A stretch of 12,163 nt of DNA from Lentihominibacter faecis. GTDB taxonomy: Bacteria; Bacillota; Clostridia; Peptostreptococcales; Anaerovoracaceae. The notes beneath the pieces were generated by a model that had not been told where the DNA came from, did no database searches, and saw only the letters and a list, made by a program, of their open reading frames with translations. The DNA is taken from assembly GCF_014306095.1 (NCBI RefSeq), contig NZ_JACRWC010000040.1:1-12163 (forward strand). The letters are read 5' to 3'. This document shows positions 1 through 5,650 of the stretch, piece after piece. A program made the translations under genes and the position numbers. Every line of letters starts with the position of its first letter. Within the stretch, counting starts at the first letter, position 1.

Positions 1-121
<121 letters not shown>

Positions 122-126
122 ATGGT

Positions 127-152
127 ATTTAATCTTCCGAAGAAGTTTAAAT
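127..152 (-). other. UUCG-capped hairpin just upstream of mature 16S 5' end
   Basis: Read on the minus strand, ATTTAA-A-CTTC-TTCG-GAAG-A-TTAAAT folds into a 10-bp stem with one A·A mismatch and a very stable UUCG tetraloop. It ends about 5 nt before the inferred 16S 5' end at 121, so it may help define or protect the 5' processing site. The structure is visible; the role is inference. Confidence 0.55.
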
Positions 153-314
153 CGTTTGAATTTCTAACTCTTTAAACGCATTAGCGTTATTTGCTAATTC
201 TTTATCCGAATTATTCTCTAGAAATTGTCGGAAACTATCTTGCATTTCCTTTTCAGGTTGTGCTGTTAGTATCCTTTAAATCAAATTTATTTTGACTCAA
301 ATTTCTACACTATG

Positions 315-330
315 AAGTTTTCAATGTTCT
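315..330 (-). promoter_or_regulatory. boxA-like antitermination element
   Basis: On the transcribed strand the sequence AGAACATTGAAAACTT resembles the Firmicute boxA type (TGYTCTTTGAAAACT). It lies directly downstream of a GCCTT/AAGGC hairpin in the rRNA leader, the usual position for the site where Nus factors load to prevent premature termination. The match is by eye and the 5' half is imperfect. Confidence 0.45.
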
Positions 331-370
331 CGCCTTTTTCAAGGCTTGCCCGCTCTTAGCGAGCTTTTAT

Positions 371-399
371 ATTGTATCGCGTATCAGTGATTTTGTCAA
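371..399 (-). promoter_or_regulatory. rRNA promoter P2 (SigA-type)
   Basis: On the minus strand the -35 box TTGACA (399-394) is separated by exactly 17 bp from a -10 box TACAAT (376-371). Transcription would start near 364. The upstream flank is rich in A tracts (GTTGAAAAAAGTTC), like an UP element. This is a near-consensus housekeeping promoter, as expected for stable RNA. Confidence 0.9.
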
Positions 400-504
400 G
401 AACTTTTTTCAACTTTTCGAGGCGCTTTTTCTGTCCATTTCCATGCGAGCCATTGCCTCTTTTTTGTTGTTTTTGTTCCTGCATGTCTCCCTGACAGCTT
501 GATT

Positions 505-533
505 ATCTTACCAAAGATATCCACTCTTGTCAA
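505..533 (-). promoter_or_regulatory. rRNA promoter P1 (SigA-type)
   Basis: On the minus strand the -35 box TTGACA (533-528) is followed after exactly 17 bp by TAAGAT (510-505). It lies 134 bp upstream of P2, giving the tandem P1/P2 arrangement typical of rRNA operons. The bases upstream (534-560) are A-rich on this strand, consistent with an UP element. The intervening stretch of about 100 bp between P1 and P2 shows no gene. Confidence 0.87.
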
Positions 534-618
534 CGCTTTTTTCTATCTTTTTTTGACTTTTTTCCTGCCCTTTTCTCTACCCCCGTTCCCATGCCTGTTT
601 CAGCTGTTTTTTGATTCT

Positions 619-1773
619 TCAAGATACTCTTTTCGGCCTGAAAAGACCAAACGCGAAGTACAAAATAAATCCCGTCAAATTAAACATACTGAAAAACAAA
701 TACACACCCTTTGCACCGAAGTGATCCAGCAGCATCCCACCGAAAAACTGACAACAGATGGTGCTTAGATTGCTCCCGATGATGTAATAGGCCGAGATTG
801 CCAGACTTCGGATATTCTCCGGTGCCAGCTTTGCAGCATAGCGGACAAGTTCGATGAGAAGAATGCCGTTGACAGCCCCCTGGCTAAAGGATAAAAGAAG
901 CAGCATCCACCACGGAACACCAAGGCTGAATACAAAGAAACGCACAACGGAAATACCCAGAGAGATCGCCGTCAGCTTTTCCATAGTAAGCATTCGTGAA
1001 AGCCGTTCACACCATGCCATAAAAGGAAACTCACTACCTACCATCAGCAGCATGACCGCACCTACCCCTGCAAGGCTCCCGCCACCATCAATATACAAAA
1101 AACTGAAATACGTATTGTTCGCCACATTTGTCCCGCCCCAGAAGAAAGCACACAGGATCAGACGACGCAGCGGCTTTACCTTAAAAACCTCCAGATAACC
1201 TCGCAGGCTTCCCGCTTCATTGTGACTGCGCTGCCGTGATGTTCCCTCTCCTTTTCGGATCCAGAGGATCATAGCCACCGCCAGCAAATAGCTTCCGCTG
1301 TAAATAGGAAAGATCATAGAAAGACCCAGACTTTCAGCGAAGAGTCCCGTTACAAACGTTCCCAGCGCGAATCCGACGGCGCCCCAGGCTCGCAGCCCGC
1401 CAAACCCCTGTCCGCTTTCGACCGTAAAGGCATCGCTCAGCGACATGATGGGCGCCTGAAAGAAATACATGACACCAAATACCAGTAAAAACAGTCCATA
1501 CACGTGGATCCCGCTCAACACCAGACTGACCAGTGCCGCAGCCCCGCACAAAAATATCAGGATCTCGTATTTTTTTATGCTCCTGCTGTACTGTCCGCCC
1601 CAGAATGCCGATGCGAAAATAGCCACAGCAGTCCCTGTAGCCGTGATGCTCCCGATCTGTGTACCGGAAAACCCGATCTGCTTAAGATACTGTCCTATCA
1701 TCGGCGTCAGTGCTCCGATCGCCATATATGTAAAATGATACATCGCGGCATATCGCCCATAAAGATGCTTCAA
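619..1773 (-). CDS. MFS transporter (HcaT/LacY-like, MFS_1-like family)
   Basis: A 384-residue integral membrane protein with about twelve hydrophobic segments and a polar central loop near residues 172-200 (KGEGTSRQRSHNEAG), typical of the major facilitator superfamily. The block P108...D114 followed by LRAWGAVGF (127-135) resembles the conserved motif of the HcaT/nucleoside-H+ symporter/LacY-related branch. The substrate cannot be read from sequence; a sugar, nucleoside or small aromatic acid are all possible. The start codon is TTG at 1773-1771. It is supported by AAAGGAG at 1786-1780 with 6-nt spacing, and no upstream ATG is as well placed. The gene is monocistronic, divergent from the yetF-like pair, and ends about 85 bp upstream of rRNA promoter P1 with no clear terminator between. 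Confidence 0.85.
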   Translation of the reverse strand: MKHLYGRYAAMYHFTYMAIGALTPMIGQYLKQIGFSGTQIGSITATGTAVAIFASAFWGGQYSRSIKKYEILIFLCGAAALVSLVLSGIHVYGLFLLVFGVMYFFQAPIMSLSDAFTVESGQGFGGLRAWGAVGFALGTFVTGLFAESLGLSMIFPIYSGSYLLAVAMILWIRKGEGTSRQRSHNEAGSLRGYLEVFKVKPLRRLILCAFFWGGTNVANNTYFSFLYIDGGGSLAGVGAVMLLMVGSEFPFMAWCERLSRMLTMEKLTAISLGISVVRFFVFSLGVPWWMLLLLSFSQGAVNGILLIELVRYAAKLAPENIRSLAISAYYIIGSNLSTICCQFFGGMLLDHFGAKGVYLFFSMFNLTGFILYFAFGLFRPKRVS

Positions 1774-1842
1774 AAAAATCTCCTTTCCGTCATGCTCCTG
1801 CTCCTGCGTTTCCTGTCATATGCTAACATTTCACCGTATTTC

Positions 1843-1871
1843 AGTATATCAAATTCCCTTTTCGGAAACAA
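1843..1871 (-). promoter_or_regulatory. Candidate promoter for the MFS transporter gene
   Basis: On the minus strand, TTGTTT (1871-1866) is followed after 17 bp by an extended -10, TGATATACT, whose hexamer TATACT occupies 1848-1843. The inferred start near 1836 would give a leader of about 63 nt before the TTG start. The -35 box is weak, but the TG extension compensates. Confidence 0.5.
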
Positions 1872-1911
1872 TAATCCTTATAAAATCTTACGAAACCGGA
1901 GGTGCTCCCGC

Positions 1912-2616
1912 ATGCTGATCATCCTCATCCGCACGATCGTGCTTTATTTTATCATCCTTTTCGTTATGCGCGTCATGGGAAAAGCTGAACTGTCGAAAAT
2001 GTCTCCTTTTCAGATGATCGTTTCCTTCATGATCGCCGAACTCGCCGCCATGCCTATCGAATCTCCGGACATTTCCATGATCAGCGGGGTCACGGCCATC
2101 TTTACACTGTTGTTTCTGCAGGTGCTCATTTCCCTTCTTTCCATCAAAAGCGAACGGCTGAAAAATCTATTCAGCGGATCTCCCAGCGTACTGATCGAAA
2201 AAGGCAAGATCAACAAAAAAGAAATGAAACGGCTCCGGCTCACCATCAGCGATCTCCTGGAAGCTCTGCGCATCGGCGGCAGCCCCTCACTCTCCAGCGT
2301 CGAATATGCGGTCATGGAATCCAACGGGAACCTTTCCATCATCCAGAAAGCGCAGGAAAAGCCTCTTACCCCTGCAGATCTTTCTATTGCAAAGTCACCT
2401 GAATCCATGCCGCTCGTCTTGATCAGCGACGGGAACTTCTACCCTCAGAACCTGCAAGTCTCCGGATGGACGGAAACTCAGATGGACAGCGAGCTTCTGG
2501 CACGCGGCGTCACCAGTCGCAGTGAAGTGTTTTTCGCATTCTGTGATGAACAGAGTCGCCTTCACGTATTCTTAACAGACAGTTCAGATGTTTTCGCAAC
2601 GGAGGTGAGCCGATGA
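1912..2616 (+). CDS. YetF-like DUF421 membrane protein
   Basis: A 234-residue member of the DUF421/YetF-YcaP family. Residues 1-78 carry hydrophobic segments around the family signature GKAELSKMSPFQMIVSFM (23-40) and IAELAAMPIESPD (41-53). The soluble C-terminal part begins with PSVLIEKGKI (91-100) and LRLTISDLLEALR (108-120), and continues with a short strand-rich stretch EYAVMESNGNLSI (131-143). The start is ATG at 1912, preceded by GGAGGTG (1898-1904, 7-nt spacing). The longer open frame upstream lacks this support and runs into the divergent gene. A possible -10 (TATAAA, 1879-1884) has no good -35. The family's biochemical role is unclear; Bacillus paralogues are linked to spore or envelope physiology. 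It overlaps the next gene by 4 nt. Confidence 0.87.
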   Translation: MLIILIRTIVLYFIILFVMRVMGKAELSKMSPFQMIVSFMIAELAAMPIESPDISMISGVTAIFTLLFLQVLISLLSIKSERLKNLFSGSPSVLIEKGKINKKEMKRLRLTISDLLEALRIGGSPSLSSVEYAVMESNGNLSIIQKAQEKPLTPADLSIAKSPESMPLVLISDGNFYPQNLQVSGWTETQMDSELLARGVTSRSEVFFAFCDEQSRLHVFLTDSSDVFATEVSR

Positions 2617-2996
2617 AGGACCTTCTGATTTCCGTATGCTGCATGCTCCTTTTGCTGGTGCCGTGGGAGATCTACTCTTCCTATACAGCCGGGACGATGC
2701 ACTTTTGCAGCGATGCGATCGATGCAAAGGTCCTTCCGGCCGTTACGCAAAACGATTGGGAGAATGCAAAAAAAGGATTCGAGGAAGTTTCAGATCAATG
2801 GGATCATTACAAAAAAACAGCTGTCTGCTTCCTGAGCACCGAAGCACTCAACGAAGTAGACAGCACGATATGCAAAGCTTATTACTATATCCAGATGGAA
2901 GACGATTCAAACGCATCCGGCGAGGTTTCCGCGCTCCAGTATCAGCTCATGTATCTGCACGAAAATCAAAAGCCGACACTGGCCAATATCCTCTGA
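2613..2996 (+). CDS. DUF4363 family protein, coupled to YetF-like gene
   Basis: A 127-residue protein with one N-terminal hydrophobic segment (about 4-18, LLISVCCMLLLLVPW), suggesting a signal anchor or uncleaved signal, and a mostly helical polar remainder rich in W, Y and charged residues. It resembles DUF4363, a family of small extracytoplasmic proteins found beside DUF421 genes in spore formers. Its ATG overlaps the yetF-like stop codon (ATGA). A strong GGAGGTGA at 2601-2608 lies inside the upstream gene, so translation is probably coupled and the two products may act together at the membrane. Function is unknown. It converges with the CapA gene, leaving only 23 bp between the stop codons and no obvious terminator. 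Confidence 0.75.
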   Translation: MKDLLISVCCMLLLLVPWEIYSSYTAGTMHFCSDAIDAKVLPAVTQNDWENAKKGFEEVSDQWDHYKKTAVCFLSTEALNEVDSTICKAYYYIQMEDDSNASGEVSALQYQLMYLHENQKPTLANIL

Positions 2997-3019
2997 TTTC
3001 TGCAAAGGCTGCCCGGTTC

Positions 3020-4300
3020 TTAAAATCCGTATGCCTCGCTGACTTTATTCACCCCGTCACCGATGATCTTGTACGTTCTGTCGTAGGACGCCTGGGCCTG
3101 GGCCTGGATCCCTTTGATACCCGTCTTTTCCTCCACAGTAGAAGGGTCGTCCACCGGGACGATGGAATAGGTCGGTCCAGAAGCATTCTTATACACCCAG
3201 GTCGGGATATATTTCACACCTGTCAGCGATACATCGCCTTTCTTGTTCCTTGTGATTTCCAGATCGATAAACAGTCCATCCTCCGTATTACCGGTCTTAA
3301 GGCGCATCATCTCTCTGCGCTGATTGGATAACTGATTGCCTAAAGAGAAGGCACAGAAAGTCTTGTGCGTTCCATCTTCGCTGGTAAACACATCCACAGG
3401 CTCGATCACGTGCGGATGACCACCGATGATAGCATCGACGCCCATATTACACAGCTTCTGTGCGATTTCACGCTGCCAGGAAGCTTCTGTCATCTGATAT
3501 TCGATTCCCCAGTGCGGATATACGATGATGAATTCTGCACCATCTTTTCGCATAGCCTTGATCTGCTCTTCGATCTCCTGGTAGAAACTCTCCCTGTCGT
3601 TGGGATCGAATGAATTGAGCAGCGGCGCCACTTCCGGATCAATCGCAATACCGTTGAGTCCTTTTTTATCGTCAGAACGGGGAGTCTCGTACACGTAATT
3701 GATCATGCCCACTTTTATACCGTTGATGTCCTGCACCACGTATTTTTTTTCTTCTTCTGAATGACGCGCGCCAGTATAAAGCATGCCCTTATCCTTCATG
3801 ACCTGTGTTGTGCGCAGAAATCCGGTGTTGCCATAATCATAGATGTGATTGTTTGCCAGCAGGATCATATCAATGCCGCTGGCAGCAAGGGAATCCACCA
3901 GCGAGTCCGGCGATTTGAACATGGGATAACCGGAATAGCCCACTTCCTTACCCGGCAGACAGGTCTCGATATCGATGACAGAAAAATCTCCTTCCCCGTA
4001 AACATCCTTTATGTTGGAAAAGCACGGCGTAAAATCATAGTCTCCGTCTTTTTTATAAGCACTGGAACGGTAGAACGGGCTGTGGATGATGATATCACCG
4101 CCGTTTCCGATCATGATCGTCTGCTCTTTTACCGGTTCTGCAGCTGCAGGCTCTGCATCCTTTGACGGCATCAGATGAAAAAGTGCAGCACCGCCGATTC
4201 CTGCCAGGATGACACAGCAGGTAACTGCGAGGATCGCTTTTTTGATACTTCGGTTACTGGATTTGTTTCGTGGATTCTTTGTTTTCATAATTTTCCCCAT
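3020..4300 (-). CDS. CapA family protein (PGA_cap metallophosphatase-like), membrane-anchored
   Basis: A 426-residue protein with a basic N-terminus, one hydrophobic helix at about 20-43 and an A/P/E-rich linker, followed by a CapA/PgsA-type domain presumably outside the membrane. Family motifs are in order: GGDIIIH (67-73), IETCLPGKE (111-119), ANNHIYDYG (149-157), YPHWGIEY (261-268), GGHPHVIEP (293-301) and FSLGN (318-322). These carry the D, H and N residues expected to bind metal. CapA proteins take part in poly-gamma-glutamate or other envelope polymer export, but no pgsBC/capBC genes are nearby, so the substrate here is unknown. Two starts are possible, ATG 4300 and ATG 4288; the latter has GGGGA 5 nt upstream. 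It follows the rqcP terminator. Confidence 0.87.
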   Translation of the reverse strand: MGKIMKTKNPRNKSSNRSIKKAILAVTCCVILAGIGGAALFHLMPSKDAEPAAAEPVKEQTIMIGNGGDIIIHSPFYRSSAYKKDGDYDFTPCFSNIKDVYGEGDFSVIDIETCLPGKEVGYSGYPMFKSPDSLVDSLAASGIDMILLANNHIYDYGNTGFLRTTQVMKDKGMLYTGARHSEEEKKYVVQDINGIKVGMINYVYETPRSDDKKGLNGIAIDPEVAPLLNSFDPNDRESFYQEIEEQIKAMRKDGAEFIIVYPHWGIEYQMTEASWQREIAQKLCNMGVDAIIGGHPHVIEPVDVFTSEDGTHKTFCAFSLGNQLSNQRREMMRLKTGNTEDGLFIDLEITRNKKGDVSLTGVKYIPTWVYKNASGPTYSIVPVDDPSTVEEKTGIKGIQAQAQASYDRTYKIIGDGVNKVSEAYGF

Positions 4301-4358
4301 ATAAATCCGGACTTCTTCTTATACCGTAAGTCTAACCGCATCTTCTGCAAAAAGCAAG

Positions 4359-4400
4359 AAAAGCTTTGCAGACGGCTTGTTTCTCCTCTGCAAAGCTTTT
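4359..4400 (-). terminator. Rho-independent terminator after rqcP
   Basis: A perfect 14-bp inverted repeat, AAAAGCTTTGCAGA (4359-4372) and TCTGCAAAGCTTTT (4387-4400), with a 14-nt loop. On the minus strand it lies 17 nt past the rqcP stop and is followed by CTTGCTTTTT. The plus-strand side also has T-rich sequence. It separates rqcP from the capA-like gene downstream. Confidence 0.85.
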
Positions 4401-4416
4401 TCCTCACGTTTTTCTT

Positions 4417-4659
4417 CTATTCGATGACGCGGTACATTTTTACCGCATCTTCTTTCCTGCAGGATTCCAGAAGCGCCACGACTTCCACACGCAGGCTGCC
4501 GTTGCCGAACTGAACGAAGATCTCATCTCCCTCCTGCACTTCAGCACCAGGCTTGGCTGTTTTATCATTGAGCAGGATCCTGCCCTGCTCACAGGCTTCT
4601 TTCGCGACTGTTCTTCTTTTTATGATCCTGGAATTTTTTAGAAACTTATCGATTCTCAT
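4417..4659 (-). CDS. rqcP: RqcP (YabO), S4-domain ribosome quality control factor
   Basis: An 80-residue S4 RNA-binding protein. MRIDKFLKNSRIIKRR (1-16), VAKEACEQGRILLND (18-32) and VQEGDEIFVQFG (41-52) follow the pattern of Bacillus YabO, now RqcP, and E. coli Hsp15. The known role of RqcP is to bind obstructed 50S subunits with RqcH and drive C-terminal Ala tailing of stalled nascent chains. Its length matches the family. The ATG overlaps the upstream gene's TAA by one base (TAATG), so the two are translationally coupled; a weak GGGAAGG lies about 10 nt upstream. The HU–RqcP proximity is familiar in Clostridia, but the intervening NimA-like gene is unusual. The gene ends 17 nt before a strong terminator. 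Confidence 0.92.
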   Translation of the reverse strand: MRIDKFLKNSRIIKRRTVAKEACEQGRILLNDKTAKPGAEVQEGDEIFVQFGNGSLRVEVVALLESCRKEDAVKMYRVIE

Positions 4660-5129
4660 TATTTTGATGCCTTCCCAGTCATATGATCTATTTTAAATCT
4701 TAACATACTGATCTTGTCGATCGCTGCATTGATATATTCCAGACCGGCTTCACGATGATCCGGACTGATTTTTAACGCCAGCGCTTCGATGGCACTTCGT
4801 TTTTCTGCAGCGTCTTTCACAACATCTACCGTTCCGAAGACCGTTACGGATCTGTACTTTGTTGCAAACTTCTCCGGCATCAGTTCCACGGAGTCCACGA
4901 TGCTGAAACATGCATTGTGATTCCTGGCGATGTTGTCCAGTTTGTGACCGACGTCTTTAGCACAGTGGAAATACAGTGCACCATCTGTGTATACGAAGTT
5001 CAGCGGTGTGATATATGGTGTGCCGTCTTCACTTATGGTTGCCAGAGAGCCATATTCTGCCTCCTCCAGAGCCTTCAGGCATTCTTCCTCGGAGATCATC
5101 CTGTCTTTTCTTCTCATTTCTCTTTTCAT
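4659..5129 (-). CDS. NimA-like pyridoxamine 5'-phosphate oxidase family protein (flavin split barrel)
   Basis: A 156-residue protein of the FMN-binding split-barrel superfamily, most like the NimA-related group. Supporting segments are an N-terminal MRRKDRMIS (5-13), GSLATISEDGTPYITPLNFVY (27-47) for the flavin-binding barrel, and LYFHCAKDVGHKLDNI (52-67), which usually contacts FMN phosphate. Substrate is unknown. Relatives include 5-nitroimidazole reductases and many uncharacterised flavin or haem binders, so drug resistance should not be assumed. I chose ATG 5129 because GAGGTGG (5141-5135) lies 5 nt upstream. A GTG at 5138 would add three residues but overlaps that site. The gene follows the HU terminator by 30 nt, with no separate promoter visible, and is coupled to rqcP. 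Confidence 0.85.
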   Translation of the reverse strand: MKREMRRKDRMISEEECLKALEEAEYGSLATISEDGTPYITPLNFVYTDGALYFHCAKDVGHKLDNIARNHNACFSIVDSVELMPEKFATKYRSVTVFGTVDVVKDAAEKRSAIEALALKISPDHREAGLEYINAAIDKISMLRFKIDHMTGKASK

Positions 5130-5158
5130 ATCAGCCACCTCATATGTTCCTATGTTAT

Positions 5159-5182
5159 AAAAAAAGGGCAGCTGCGCTGCCC
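5159..5182 (-). terminator. Rho-independent terminator after HU gene
   Basis: On the minus strand, GGGCAGC (5182-5176), a 3-nt loop and GCTGCCC (5172-5166) are followed by seven T residues (5165-5159). It lies 11 nt after the HU stop codon and 30 nt before the start of the next gene, so it may act as an attenuator for downstream expression. Confidence 0.93.
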
Positions 5183-5193
5183 CGGAATTTCAT

Positions 5194-5472
5194 TTATTTG
5201 TTTACAGCATCCTTTAATGCTTTACCTGCCTTGAATACTGGAGCTTTAGAAGCATCGATTTTGATCACTTCTCCCGGTTTTCTAGGATTTCTTCCCTGTC
5301 TTGCTTTTCTCTGGCGAACTTCAAAAGTACCAAATCCGATCAACTGTACTTTTTCTTCCTTGACCAGTGCACTCTCTACGCTGGATACGAAAGCATTTAC
5401 AGCCAGTTCTGCATCCTTTTTAGTAAAACCAGTTTTTTCTGCTACTGCAGCTACTAATTCAGCCTTATTCAT
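5194..5472 (-). CDS. hup: HU family DNA-binding protein
   Basis: A 92-residue nucleoid protein, the standard length for Firmicute HU. It starts [16 protein letters not shown], carries the GFGTFEVR signature (46-53) and the DNA-intercalating arm with RNP at 61-63, and ends in the usual lysine-rich helix. It acts as a dimer, bending DNA and compacting the nucleoid. The ATG at 5472 has an ideal AAGGAGG (5487-5481) with 8-nt spacing. A longer reading from 5511 would add 13 unrelated residues and bury this site, so it is rejected. The gene has its own promoter and terminator and is probably strongly expressed. RRKPGE-type wording is slightly altered here (RNPRKPGE instead of the commoner RNPQTGE). 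Confidence 0.96.
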   Translation of the reverse strand: MNKAELVAAVAEKTGFTKKDAELAVNAFVSSVESALVKEEKVQLIGFGTFEVRQRKARQGRNPRKPGEVIKIDASKAPVFKAGKALKDAVNK

Positions 5473-5528
5473 CAATAAATCCTCCTTAAAAATAATAACG
5501 AATAGTTTCAACTATCGTTTTTATAACA

Positions 5529-5561
5529 AGTCCAATGTCAGGTGAATCACCTTCGTGGACT
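5529..5561. repeat. Nested inverted repeat at the HU transcription start
   Basis: AGTCCA (5529-5534) pairs with TGGACT (5556-5561), and inside it AGGTG (5540-5544) pairs with CACCT (5548-5552) around a 3-nt loop. The outer arm abuts the -10 box and spans the predicted start of transcription, so it could be an operator or, for the inner part, a 5'-UTR hairpin. A second small palindrome, ATAGTT-TC-AACTAT, lies at 5502-5515 just before the ribosome binding site. Confidence 0.5.
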
Positions 5562-5590
5562 ATTGTCCCATTTTTCAACGGTTTTGTCAA
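5562..5590 (-). promoter_or_regulatory. Promoter of the HU gene (SigA-type)
   Basis: On the minus strand, TTGACA (5590-5585) and GACAAT (5567-5562) are separated by 17 bp. The -35 is a perfect match and the -10 matches at four of six positions. Transcription would begin near 5555, giving an 80-nt leader that contains small inverted repeats before the AAGGAGG site. Confidence 0.8.
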
Positions 5591-5650
5591 GTTCCATTTC
5601 TCCCAAATACACATTTTTTTCAAGACTTTACTGACAAAATCGTCATACAT

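Larger units (their letters stand above)
122..364 (-). promoter_or_regulatory. rRNA operon leader (pre-16S) with hairpins and a boxA-like element
   Basis: This AT-rich stretch lies between the expected start of promoter P2 and the mature 16S 5' end and would be transcribed as the leader. It encodes no convincing protein. On the RNA strand it holds a hairpin GCTCGC-loop-GCGGGC at 365-349 and a perfect GCCTT-GAAA-AAGGC hairpin at 345-332. Next comes a boxA-like antitermination sequence, GAACATTGAAAACTT (about 329-315), resembling the TTGAAAACT elements of Firmicute rRNA leaders and spacers. Just before 16S there is a hairpin with a UUCG loop (152-127). The 16S-flanking processing stem cannot be checked because the 3' side of 16S is missing. 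Confidence 0.7.

Noticed and set aside
499..768. Plus-strand 89-codon frame over the rRNA promoter region
   Set aside because: It covers rRNA promoter P1 and the end of the MFS gene, has low-complexity F/L/P sequence and no convincing ribosome binding site.
1504..1911. N-terminal extension of the YetF-like open frame
   Set aside because: It runs antisense to the MFS gene start, has no ribosome binding site, and the family begins at the ATG at 1912 behind GGAGGTG.
2636..3331. Long plus-strand open frame of 231 codons overlapping DUF4363 and the CapA gene
   Set aside because: Its composition is rich in R, S, H and C with no motif, and it overlaps two genes with clear family signatures.
4359..4400. 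Perfect 14-bp palindrome as an attachment site or mobile element end
   Set aside because: Its position 17 nt after rqcP and the following T-rich run fit a terminator, and there is no recombinase nearby.
5473..5511. Thirteen-residue N-terminal extension of HU
   Set aside because: The ideal AAGGAGG site and the invariant MNKAEL start place initiation at 5472.
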